64,000 nucleotides of DNA from Mortierella hygrophila (taxonomy: Eukaryota; Mortierellomycota; Mortierellomycetes; Mortierellales; Mortierellaceae): assembly GCA_015680625.1 (NCBI GenBank), contig JAAAXW010000011.1, positions 92,084 through 156,083 on the forward strand, read 5' to 3'. Both the position numbers and the translations under genes were made by a program. Positions 1 to 11,569 of this stretch are shown here, in pieces. How positions within the stretch are numbered: the stretch's first letter is position 1; every line of letters begins with the position of its first letter. The notes beneath the pieces were generated by a model. It had not been told where the DNA came from and made no database searches. It saw nothing but the letters and a program-made list of their open reading frames with translations.

Positions 1-714
1 GTGATGCTTGTACGTCCCACTCTTGCCTCCAGTCTTCTCCATGACCTTGACCTCTCCAATCACCATATCCTTCCCAACAGCCTTGCACATATCAAACACC
101 GTCAAAGCCGCCACAGTAGCGCCCGTCAATGCTTCCATCTCAACTCCAGTGTTGCCCATACACGCGACTCGGCTCTCAATATCAACTCGACCTCCACGAA
201 GACCTCCCTTTTGGATACCAGCTGCAGTGGGAGAAGAAGCCTCGTCCTCGACTAACTTGAGATCAACCGAGACATGTGTCAGAAGCAGAGGATGGCACAG
301 CGGGATCAGATTCGACGTTTGCTTGGCTGCCTGGATACCAGCAATCTGCGCAACTGTCAAGACGTCGCCCTTCTTGTGTCCGTTGCGCTTCAGCAGGTCG
401 AATGCTACTCCGGGGAGCCAGATCGAAGAGACTGCTAGGGCTGTTCGGTGCGTAGGGGCCTTGTCCGTGACAGAGACCATTGATGCCTTTCCGGTCTCTG
501 AGTCCGTGTGCGTCAATCGAGGGGTATCATCATCACTGTCCTTGGAAGAGAACTGAGTTGCGGGTGCTGAACAATGAAAATTGTATGTTGTGGCTGCTGC
601 TTTTGTTGCTGTTGGCCGAAGAGGTGAGGTTGTGCTGCTCCAACCCAAGCATGAAGTCAACGCGTTACGCGTCGCCATGGGGTGCGCCACCAAACGATGT
701 GTCTTGTTCAGCAT
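1..714 (-). CDS. moaC: MoaC-type cyclic pyranopterin monophosphate synthase (3' end beyond window)
   Basis: Enzyme of molybdenum cofactor synthesis: with the MoaA-type radical SAM enzyme it converts GTP-derived 3',8-cyclo-H2GTP to cyclic pyranopterin monophosphate. The 238 visible codons form one intronless frame from ATG at 714. Family blocks are clear: KKGDVLTVAQIAGI, the LIPLCHPL block, GNTGVEMEALTGATVAALTVFDMCKAV and a C-terminal KTGGKSG. The stop codon lies off the left edge, probably only a few residues away. About 75 residues precede the catalytic domain; they are rich in R, K, S, T and A and poor in acids until a DSDDD patch, which looks like a mitochondrial presequence, as expected because this step is mitochondrial in eukaryotes. 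No MoaA part is fused upstream, unlike the fused CnxABC/MOCS1 layout. The family call is very secure; the targeting is inferred. Confidence 0.93.
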   Translation of the reverse strand, partial: MLNKTHRLVAHPMATRNALTSCLGWSSTTSPLRPTATKAAATTYNFHCSAPATQFSSKDSDDDTPRLTHTDSETGKASMVSVTDKAPTHRTALAVSSIWLPGVAFDLLKRNGHKKGDVLTVAQIAGIQAAKQTSNLIPLCHPLLLTHVSVDLKLVEDEASSPTAAGIQKGGLRGGRVDIESRVACMGNTGVEMEALTGATVAALTVFDMCKAVGKDMVIGEVKVMEKTGGKSGTYKHH

Positions 715-997
715 GGTGAAAGTGAGAGTTCTGAATGAATGCGAATGAGGTGTGTGTATGTGATGGTCGGCTATTATAGCTGTTGGGGCGGATGCTGAAT
801 GTGTTGGTTGTGGGATAAAACGAAGGAAAAGGATAATATTACACAGAAAAAAAAAAGAAAGGAAAGTACGCAGAAAAGGAAGGATCAATCTTTAGTTGGG
901 TATGGAGTCACACTTCAAGGTTGGACGTGGGGCAGAGTTCCTGGATCATGTCTCCACCCCCACATTTTCATTCTTTGGTTTCTATTGTTATCCCTGT

Positions 998-3900
998 CTA
1001 TTTTCTCTTTGCGCGGATGAATCCTGAGGGACCACAGGTGTAGAAGTAGTCGTCGGTGGCCGCAATCTGCGATACGCCATACGCCTTGACCTATTCAGAG
1101 CCGTAATGCAATAATAAAACACGTTTGGTCAGTAAAAATCTAAAAAGGCATATTAGTCTCAGGCAACCGCTCATGGCTATCAAGAGTCGATTCACTCACG
1201 GGAATGCGGTCGAATGTCTGCAGCTGGAACCTGTTGCGCGCCTGCAAGTTCTCAAACGACGACAACGGCTCAAACGTCTCCAAGTTCCACGCCTAAGTAC
1301 ATACGAAAAGTATGGATAAATGATGGTCAATATATATCGCTTGTTTCGATGAACCCATTTTTCTTCGAGCAACTGTAAATCTAGTTACCTTCATGTCTCC
1401 CTCGGCTGATCCAGAGCAGAGTGTGAGACCAGCTTCATCGATGTAAAGCGACCTCACATGCATCTCGTGTGCTTGAATCTTGTGCATCAACTTCGGCTGC
1501 CGGATGTCAAAGATACCTAATCATTGAAAATAATATGTCAGCCCTGTTGCATTCCATTTACCAGACTTGAAAGCACCCGAGAGTAAGCAAAGAAAAAAAC
1601 TTACAAATCTCGCCGTTGCGTCCTCCAGAGACTAAGAGTTGGTGGCGCCTCGAAAAGGCAATCGAGTATCCTCCTCCACGATCATGGACATTGTACGAAT
1701 GTGTGCGTGCCTTTTCAGGAGGCAGAAGCGTGTCCCAGATGGCAAGGTTCTGGCCGTCTCCCGAGGTTCCCGTGGTGGCAATCACACTGCTTGATCCCAA
1801 GAACGCAAAGTCGCGGGCACCTTTGTCGTGGCTGTGCAGAGTCAAGAAAGGCTTCGAGCCAACAACGTTCGAGTCGAACCTCCATAGATGCATGTCGCCC
1901 TTGGCATCTGTCGCGCCAAACTTTTGTCCATACGAGTCAAAATGCACCCTAGCACAAGAAAAAAAATTGTTGTCAATCGTCAGCTGGCAATTATTGCATT
2001 TCGCCTCCTTTGTTAGCAAAATCAATATCATCAGGACAATATACCTGGTCACTTTAGCGCTGGTGCCGCCATAGTTGTTGAGTTCTCTCGGCTGGCCAAA
2101 CTGCCAGAGCGTCACACAAGGGTAGTCGAATGCCGGGTTGTGTCCCGTCAGGTACAAGGGGAAGCTTGGATGGCTCTCGGAACATGTCGCGATAATGTCG
2201 GTCCTGACCACAATGTTATCTACCTCTCCTGACTTCACACCAGTAACTCCCATCACAGGGTCCCCGGATGCCAGTCCTTGTGAACGACGCAAGTTCGCAT
2301 CTGTGACAGCGTGGGCGAGTCCATGATGGTGGTGAGGATGGGCGCCGTCGTGATGCTTGGCTCCCTTTCCTCCAAATAGATTTTTGAAAACGCTGTGTAT
2401 GCTGGCCTGGCTTCCCGCACGACTGACGTTGCTCTCGATGCTCTCGACTACGCTCGGAGCCGTTGACGTATCGCCTGTTCGGTCGATCACATTGCCTTGA
2501 GCATCCAAAAAGTCGCCCTCGTCCACGTCCACGTCTTCATCATCGAAGTCCATTTCCGAGTCCATGTCGCTGTGATCCGCATCTGTGGTGTTGAGGTTCT
2601 TCTGAAAGTCCAGCGCCTTGGAGATATCGATCTCGATAATGTCGGTTCGCGAGCAGACAGCAACAATGCGTTTCTCAACAGGGTTGAATGAGAACGAAGT
2701 GATGACAGATCGGGTCTTGTACAGCAGAGTCGTGTCCTCGACAGGAGCAGGAGGTGACTCGTGGCCCTGGCGATTGGCTTCCAAGAACGCGCTCACTAGA
2801 GGAAGGAGGTGGCCACCACTCTCAAGGCCGCTGAGAAGGACCCAGTACTTCTTCTGCCAGTTGTTGAGGTAGCCCCGAAGGTGATCCTGCAGAGGTGACT
2901 TCTTCATCATTTGAATGACCGCCTTTTCTTGCTCGATACCTGATCGGTTCAGCCTATCGAGGAAGGAGCTTGAAATAAACTTCCGGGTCTCGTCAGACAT
3001 CCTGTGGCCGTGGTCCCGAAGCAATCCTTCAAGACTCATGACAAGCGCGTTGGTCGTGGCAGCATTCAGCACAACTTCTTGTAATGTTTCCCGCTCAGAT
3101 TTCTGGCCGTCGTGGTCCTTAAAGTCGGACGAGATGGCGTTGTCATCAAGAGGCTACCGGAAAGTAGACAGAAGTGAGAACGATAAGGAAGTGCAAATAA
3201 CTAAGGATATTGCAAGGGCGTTGGCACATCACGTAGTTGTGCGTGCTTACCGAGTAGAGGTTCCCTCCTAGAACTTCAGCAATGACCTTGACAGCGCCTC
3301 CTCGGTCTCCAACAACAAATCCACTGAACCGTCGCCATTGGAAGAGCATCCCGGCGAGTACAGCGTAGTCTTGCTCCTGCAGCGACATGATCACAAGCAT
3401 AATGTAACTCGCCAGCACCATCTGTTCCCAGCGAGGCGAAGCCAACTCAGTCTTGATAACCGTCTTTGCGAGATTGAACCACTCGCTAGACGACTCCAGA
3501 ACACTCCTATCACAACGTAGTCATAAATGTTTTGAGTTAGCGTCTAGGCGTCTCGGTTCAAATAGCCGTTTCTAGTGGCCTCAGTGTTCTCATGTACCTG
3601 GCGTATTCCTTGATATGCGACTTCATGCAAGTTGTGAGGCGTTCTGTCAAGACAATGCCAACCATGGAGTAGCAGGATTCTGAATAGTGAGAGACGATTG
3701 CCGAAATAGGCGATCCTGTGCTCATCGTCGTATTCAGCCAGTGGAAACACACAGGCAAAGTGTCGACCTCGATGCACTTGGAAATCAGAGCCTGCTCCAT
3801 GACTACACTCGAAACATTGGCATGCTCCGACAGCTTGTCCCAGCCATACTTGATGTTCTCGACATATCCCTTGAAATCTGGGGCAACGAGCAACTCAGGT

Positions 3901-6900
3901 TTCAATGAGACAGTCCGGAGAGCGGATGCCATTGGCTACATGTTGAAAGGCGAGATATTAATTAATTAGCGAGTGAACATGGCACAGCCAGATGAGAAAG
4001 TAAAGGTATGATAGCTTGTAGTTTGTTTACCGTGAGGAGTTGAACCACCAAGGTCGTGATGTAATCGTTCAATAGTTCCTCAGAGCCCTGCACATCATCT
4101 TCGTCGTGGAAATGACCAATCGCTCCTCCTTCGCCGTTGACATTGGACACCCTGCCCAACCCATCGTCTGCTGGTGGCGCAAAATCGGCAAAGATGTCGC
4201 GTGCTTGGCCAGAGGACTCGGAGTTGGGTTTGCTGCTGTTGCTCATGGATCCAAACGAGTCAACGTCAAGCATGCCGCTGTCGATGTTGATGAGAGGTGC
4301 TGCCGATTTGAATCCGCCCATCAACGACATACCGGTTGGTTTGGGAGTTGCGTCACCGTTCTGCTTGCCGGAGGTTGATGTCGATCCAAAGCTGTCGAAA
4401 TCAAAGGTGCCACTACTAACATCCAACGATGGTGCTGTCTTTTTGAAGCCGCCCATTAATGACATTCCCGTTGACTTTGGCGGGTTGGCGGCATTGTCGC
4501 TCTGCTTGTTTGAAGTCGATCCAAAGTTGTCGAAATCAAAGGTGCCACTGCTGAAATCTGACGAAGGCGCGGTGCTCTTGAAACCACCCATGAGCGACAT
4601 ACTTGTTGACTTGGGTTCAGCATTGCCGTTCTGCTTCTTCGACCCAAAGCTGTCGAAATCGAGTGTGCCGCTGTTGATATCCGTCGACGGAGCCATGGTC
4701 TTGAAGCCACCCATCAGAGACATGCCATCACCTTTGGAAGTCTTGTTGCCGCCTCCAAAGCTGTCAAAGTCAAACGTGCCGCTGTCGACTGCAGAACCTG
4801 CAGGAGGTCCTGATTTGAAACCACCCATCAACGACATGCCGTTTGATTTCTGCTCATGTTCCTTTTTAACGGCTTCGTATTTTGGCGACTCTGGTGGCTT
4901 TGAGGTATCAAAGTCGTCAAAATCGAGCATGCCGCTGTTGAGGTTAGAGGACGACCTCGGTGACCTGATACCGCCTCGGAAGGACATACTGGTCGATCTG
5001 GGAAGACTCTGGATGCTGTCCCTCCTGACTTCCAAGATGTTGCGAACCTTCTTTGTATTCTTGCTAGCGCCACCCACAGGCATCACGTATCCCCAGTGCT
5101 TGAGAATGACCAAGCTAAGGAGAGGGCATCCGTAGTGCTCATACGCTTCTGCCGCGCGCACGACCGCCGAGAACTCCTCGTCGCCCTCGTATCCTGAAAA
5201 CTGGTGGACATTCCTGCGTAGGTGACGATACAAAATAAGCATCGCTGGGTCACGATTTTGGCCAGAGTCAGTGCCGCTTGGAGACATGTCTTTCGAAATA
5301 TCAGACTACGGTAAATGTCAGTACATAATTCAAACTACGCAATCACAACACGCAAACATGCACATATGGCCAGTGCTTACCAGGGTCACTTGAATTGCTT
5401 TTCCTGTCTGGTTGAGCATGGAGTAGAGCAGACTAAGAAGCCATGGATCAGTCGTAGTCTTCACAAGGTCCTGGAGCAGTAGCGTCAAGACTGGTCCTCG
5501 TTCCTCTGCGTATATGCAAATGGTAAATTTTAGGGATTCATGTTAGCATTCCGGTCTGGACCCGTGCAAATATTCTCCTATTGTACAGTACATTGGGCTC
5601 AATACATACCTTGTTCATAGACGCGACAGATAGAGATGGCCAGCTGGAAGTCGTTGAGATGCTTGACGCAAACGTTGACAGCATCTTGAAGCTTGTCAGC
5701 AAGCAGGAAAAAAGCCGCCGCATATGCTAAAATAAAATAATAAGGTGAATGAGCGCGTTAGAATGCTGCTCCTCGACGACAATGCGTTTTGCAAACATTG
5801 CACTGTGAAGTACTTACAAAAGCGCTGCTTTCCGAGAAGCGCAAAGGCATTCTTGAGAGCTGCAGTCTTCCATCGGTCTTGATCAAAGTCGTTCGCGAGG
5901 AAGGTCACCATCTTTGCTTGTTCTGCGTGGCCGTGGGCCGTACGCCACAGACCATGTAGAAGCTTCTTCCTTCTCAACGCGAGGTAGAACAGTGTGCACG
6001 CCACTGGATCTTTTTCGTCCTTGCTCGTGTACTGGTTCCTCGCAATGACCTCCATTTGCTTAATCTACAATCATTTAAGGTAGTAAATAATGAGTACTCT
6101 CAGGGTCGTTGGCTATGAAGCGAGTTGCATAATTACAGCGTGAGTGGTAGTATGAATTAGTTAGCGTACCATAGCGTCCTTCTTTCGCATCCATAGGAAG
6201 AGTCCAAGTGACTTCGCCTCTGGCCAGGTCATCGGATTCTTGAGAGAGTTGACACAAAAGTCGAGCAGGAGATCCTAGATGTAAGAAGGTGGTATTCAAA
6301 CGATGAGTAAGTTATTCTCAAAGGCGATCCTGTCAGACTTAACAGTAAGGTTGTAATCGTTACCTGGGATTCGCTGTGGTATGCCCAAGTGATGTCACGG
6401 TAGCCTAGCATGGTGGGTCGCTGAGGGGATGGCAAGATGTACGACAGGTAGTTGAATCGCCTCACATGAAGAAGGAACCGCAATCCGTTGTCATCAATCG
6501 TCCCATGTTGCTGGTCGATCTATCAGATATCAGGTAGCCAAGAGTCAGCATTGGGTATGTAGACACAATAGTTAATGTTTGACAGGCAACATTCCAAAGT
6601 TACACACCTTCGCAAATCCTTCGATGAAGGCGCTCAGCTGTAACTGTGCGTTCTTTGAAAGTCCGACCAAGGACACACGGGTAAGGAACTCAATCATCTC
6701 TCGACTCGTACTATCGTTCAAGAACTTGCTTTCATCCGAGCTGTTGGAAGACGAGGACGCATTAGTTCATCTCCGATATAAATGGTGCCATTCTAATGAC
6801 TGGTGAATATTCAAGCTAAAATGTACCCTTTGAAATCGTTTCCGCTCAAGAATAGGTCGTTGTGGTCTGTTTTCGTTGGCTTCGCGGCCTATTTGGAGAG

Positions 6901-9900
6901 TGGCAAGAGCAATAATTAGACCAGCAACACGACTTGCACTTGTATCTTTGTATTTATGGTGGCCATTCGTTTCTTACCTCATCTGTCTTCAAAATGACTT
7001 CCAATGGAATGGGCAGGGGTCCGGTGGAGGTGTCGTTGCTTTCATTGACGTAACTCATGTAATGGTAAAGGTTGAACAAGATCTTCCGCACGACCTCAAA
7101 CTTGCCTAGGTTATCCATAACATTCAATCGTTGTGTAGTTAGCAAACAAATCTAGAGTATCATTCTCGAAGTAAAATATGAACCAAGCAAAGAGACTTAC
7201 CCCACATGAAAAATTCGACCAAGAGATTTGGGTGGTAGTCAGCAAGTGGTCCGTGCATGGACGACAGGGCGTGCTGGAGAGTCGGGGCCATCTTAAACTC
7301 TTCGAAGCCAGGAGAGATAGTCATATAGTCCTCGCTGAGCCATTTGCTATAGAGCAACATTGTGCCTCCAGCACCAACAGAAAGGGTGCCCATATCCAGC
7401 CACGCGATGGATGAGATTGGATGATTGACGAAGGAGGGTATGTTGATGTTGAGAAACCGTTCCCAGATGGTAGGACTTGTGACAACTTCCGTGCGCTGCT
7501 GCGAGTACATCGAGACCGTATTCTCGAATGCTACCGCGAGATTGTGTCTGGCGTCGGCGGTGACCATCCAATCCAGGTCATAGATCTCTGGGAGGCGTGT
7601 GAATTTTGATTCCAATCGACCAATCGCTCTTCCTCCAACTGAGCCCCAGATCTCCAAGTCGCTTGTCCTATGGCTATTTGGATAGACTGCAGCAGGTCAA
7701 AGAATCCATTAGTTAATTATCATACCTTACACCTTGCTCTTTTGCATAACCTGCCGCGTAATAGCTGAGGGTGTCACCTACCGAGGGCAAGTTTTCCGTT
7801 GGCTCCGCATTGGAAAAGTTGGAGATTCTTTTTGATTGGTATGCTCTCTGCCTTGCGCCAGACGTGTTCGCCTGGATGAAGGTGGAAGTCGTGTGCGCAC
7901 TCCCAGTAGGAAATGCTGTCTGGATCTTCAGAGTGTGTGGCAAAGACGCTCATGTGGGTCGAGTGCAGAGACTTTGGTAGCGTGCCGGCAAATGACTCGA
8001 CGGTAACAGCTTGCTTGATCACTGAAAGCGGGAGACTCTCCTTGGAAAACAAAACAGGCTTTCCGTCGTCCGTTCGTTGCCAAGTAAAGACCGTGTTGTT
8101 TTTGGCACTGAATCCCAAGATATAGCGACGCCACGATACATTTGTTGTTTTCTTCCCAGACTGTCCAATCTCTTTCACCAAAAACGGTATTTCGAAAGAA
8201 TCCAGCAGTATCAGAGGGAACTCGGGCTCATAATCTGGCAAGTCCAAAATTGCTGTGCACTCAGCGTTCGCCTCAGCTGTGTAGAGTGTGATCCTTAACC
8301 CATCATAAACCATGAACGATCCTCCTTCCCAAGCTGGAGTAACCAGCTCCACGTCTCTAGCGCCTATTGGAAGTGAGCCGACCTCGACCAATCCGGCTGC
8401 TACTCTATGTCCAAACTGCAATTAAAAAAAAAAAAAGTGTTAATAATATTTTAGTGTCACTATTGCAAAAAAAAGGGTAGGACATTTGTGAGATGTTGCT
8501 TACTCTAGGTGTCTTCAGTTTCCAAAGTGAGATATCTCCTAAGTCTCCGACAGATGTGAAGCACAACTGACGGTGGTCCTTCACGATCGCCTTGATCCGA
8601 CTTTGCTGACCGGTCCATGATTGCCTCAAGCTGAGTCCTGCTAGAGTGTTTGAGCTGTCAAACAGTTCCATCATGTTGACTGAAAAACAGCTCACCCGCC
8701 CCTCACGACTTTGTCCAACTATAACGACGTCCGCGGGAATTCCTACGTTCGATAAAAGTGGCAGTAAATAAAGCGGTGCTACGTTGAAAGGTCATAACAA
8801 GTGCCATCGCAAAGATATTTCCTGCGTTCTTACCTCTTGATCTTGCCAAGGCCGTGTCGTGATAAGCAATGATGTTTCGCATGAAGAAAGGTGTTTCCAA
8901 GGGCGTGACAGCCTGTGAAATGCGCAATACAATGATAACTTTTGGCAGCCGCTGAGGTACTTTGCCGAGATTCTATTTCCGTACAAAGCGAACGGCAAAG
9001 GTGAGAACAATATAAAACTATGTAGTCCCAAGGCACATGCATTTCCTTCTGTGAACCATACCTGAATACCCCAGATGACCATGGAACCGTCACCTTGGAT
9101 CTGGAAGAAGAGGTCTGAGGTATCCCGCACAATCTCTTTCAATTTGCGCAGGCGGATGCTATTGGCGTCGTTGTTTTTGTCCACAGTCTTGCTGGCAGCA
9201 TGTTCAACGGCCATCGCGAACTCCATGCCATCCAAAGCGTGAATTGGGTATTGTGTGATGGATTGTTGCTGTGAAACAAGCCATTGGTTGGGGTCAATGA
9301 TAGCACAGATTGACATCGACTCTGGCTGCAGGAGTATGAGAGGTGACCAAATGCGACAAATCCCGTCCCGAGCCATTGTGAATAGTACATTGATAGGATC
9401 GTCCAGTGACCTAGTTGATTCGCACATGATGTTAGTCTGGCATACAATATGTTTTTTTTCATGTGCGGAGGAAATCGCCATAAGTGATGTGTTATACATA
9501 CGCCGAACTTGTTTTCTCTTTGCGCCATGAAAGGTTTGTGACAGCCCTCGGGTGAGGCAGGTAGAAGAATCCAAAGTCGATGTGCTCGCCTATTGAGGTG
9601 GTACGTAGTAAATGGCAGTTGGTGAGTAGTCCCAATGAGAACCATTGTTTGGGGACCGCATGCTAGACATACCTTTATGTTGATGCCAGATCTTCACAAG
9701 GCGGTCATTCTAATGGTAAAGCGCAACAACATTGAATGATTGAGCGGGGATACAGTCAACCGAGTCATCACATTTGCAGCGGATGAAAAAACAAGGCATA
9801 GGTCGTACCTTCGCCATCGATGCAAATAATTTGCCATCCGGTGAGAACTGGATGAGGTCAATGCATGACCCTTGTCTAAAAGGAGTAAATGGCGAACGCT

Positions 9901-10901
9901 CGTTAATACGTGTTGACAACGTGCAAACAAGCAGAGAAATAAAGCAAGGTTGTATCTCAATAATACGATTATTACTTTTGATGCCAAAGTCGAGTCCACT
10001 GACTATCCTGCTGACCCCATAGCGTAAGATGATCGCCTCCAGTCAGTAAGCGGCCTAACGGGTAAGTAAAGCGAGAGTGACATTTCGTATCAGAACTGCT
10101 TTCTTTTCAAATGTTCATCTAGAACTGGTTATGGCAAGGAGGTAAGATCCGTTACCATCGTTCCTCCACGCGAGTGAGGCAATTCCTTCGCATTCCAATG
10201 TTGCATGGATATCCCAGGCCTGGATCTAAGATGTCGATTTTAACGGCACGCAGAGCATATAAATGGTGTCAACGATAGGTGCTACCTTTTCGATTATAAT
10301 CTAGATAGCGGCATCTTTTGTAAAATAACAACGCATGAGATCTGCGTACCTTTTCGCCTTCGTTGACGGCTGTCTTTGGCGCGTACAGGAGGACATGGAG
10401 ATCTGTCGTGACTGCGATCTATGGTTCAAAAGAATGGGAGTCCCACGGTTGTAGGAAAAGTCGCTCAAGTCAGTCAGCAACTGTGTGGTTTAAAGTCTCG
10501 ATAGAAACGCACAAACATCGACATGGTTAATTCTCTTGGGTACAAGATACATGCCTTTCCGTCAAACTCTGACATAACGACTGCCGACACAATTTGGTTT
10601 TGGTTCTCCTTGGAATGGCGTTGAAGGAACAATATTTGGATGGGCTTGAAGGAATCATCGCAAATGACGACAGAGTCTGTTGCCGCGTAGAGCTAAAAGA
10701 GAACGTGTTTTTTATTGGTAAAGGTGTGTTAGGAAGGGGTCTCGAGAATAACGGCAGTGTTGTTGCCGAGCAAGTCGCGGCTGGTGGCGGTGAAGACGTG
10801 GAAGGCGACGTTACGATGTATCGTCTTGAGTGGTAGCTGACTGAATGGATGCTCTGGAGGGACGCGCATGTCTTTCCTGGACAGACTTGCTGGAGCAGCA
10901 T
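998..10901 (-). CDS. RAV1: Rav1/DMXL (rabconnectin-3 alpha) V-ATPase assembly factor, about 29 exons
   Basis: Subunit of the RAVE/rabconnectin complex, which reassembles the V1 and Vo sectors of the vacuolar H+-ATPase. The spliced product is about 2,400 residues, between yeast Rav1 (about 1,360) and animal DMXL (about 3,000). The start at 10901 (MLLQQVCPGK) leads into an N-terminal double WD40 propeller (exons from about 10815 to 6000, e.g. DLIQFSPDGKLFASMAK). The Rav1_C helical region follows at about 7650-5100 (RRFNYLSYILPSPQRPTML; LFYLALRRKKLLHGLWR; MLILYRHLRRN). A low-complexity block with six copies of a GMSLMGGFK...FDFDSFG repeat lies at about 4235-5000. A C-terminal WD40 propeller sits at about 1948-1000 (GDMHLWRF, NLAIWDTLLPPEKA, GDMKVWNLETF) and ends at TAG 998-1000. 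Exon 1 is 10901-10815 and exon 2 is 10692-10555, whose donor is GC. The final exon is about 998-1090. Some middle exon borders are approximate. Confidence 0.9.
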
Positions 10902-11569
10902 GGTTTGTTGAAGTGAGAGAGTGTAACTTTGGTGTCAGTCGGTAATGATGGAAGGGAGTGTGTGTGTGTGTGCGATTGTGAGCAGTGGGTTGAGAGTGAG
11001 TGGGGTCGTGCTGGGAACGTGGTGAGTAAGGAGGGGCAAGAGTCGAAGGAGAAAAGGGGAAAAGGGAAGGAAGAGAAAAGGGAAGAGATATTACACACGA
11101 AATGGGTTGCCTGGCACATGGGCATTAAAGACAAAAAATCGACTGGTAAAAAGGCAGTCGCAATTGTTCAAGGAAGAAGGAAGGAAGGCGGTCAAGAACT
11201 AGAGCTGTGCACACGACACAGACAGATGATACAAAAGTGGAAGAAAAAAAATAGGGGCCTCTGCTTCCCTTTTTTTCCTGCCTTCAAGCTTGATCCTGGC
11301 CATCTTTTTCTTTTTCTTCCTTTCTTCTTGTCCTTCTTCTTCATCCTCCTTTCCACGTTTCCTCTTCACCTTCCCTCTCCTTCCGTCCTCCTCTTTCCCT
11401 CACTCCGTCTTTACGTCGTATTGCCGCTTCTTTCTCTTCCTTAAGTTTCTATACCTTTTAAACTTTTCGTGTCCAGCTTGGACATCTTTCATGACCTATT
11501 TCACACACACATAAAACAGCCTCAAGAACAACAACAATAACAAAAGAACAAAAAAGAAAAGATACACTC
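10902..11569. promoter_or_regulatory. Divergent promoter region between RAV1 and the VNX1-like gene
   Basis: 668 bp between the two start codons with no credible ORF. It holds a (GT)n tract at 10958-10972. A strongly pyrimidine-rich stretch at about 11270-11455 (plus strand, runs of TTTTTCTTTTTCTTCC type) is followed by an A/C-rich leader just before ATG 11570 (ACACACACATAAAACAGCC, then CAA-rich). The polypyrimidine-to-CAA change is consistent with initiation near 11450-11500 for the plus gene, but no TATA box is evident. Shared control of the two genes is an inference from layout. Confidence 0.55.

Noticed and set aside
4137..5135. 332-codon plus-strand frame with repeated LKPPINDIP-like units
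   Set aside because: Its repeats are the antisense image of the Rav1 GMSLMGGFK/FDFDSFG repeat; no gene context.
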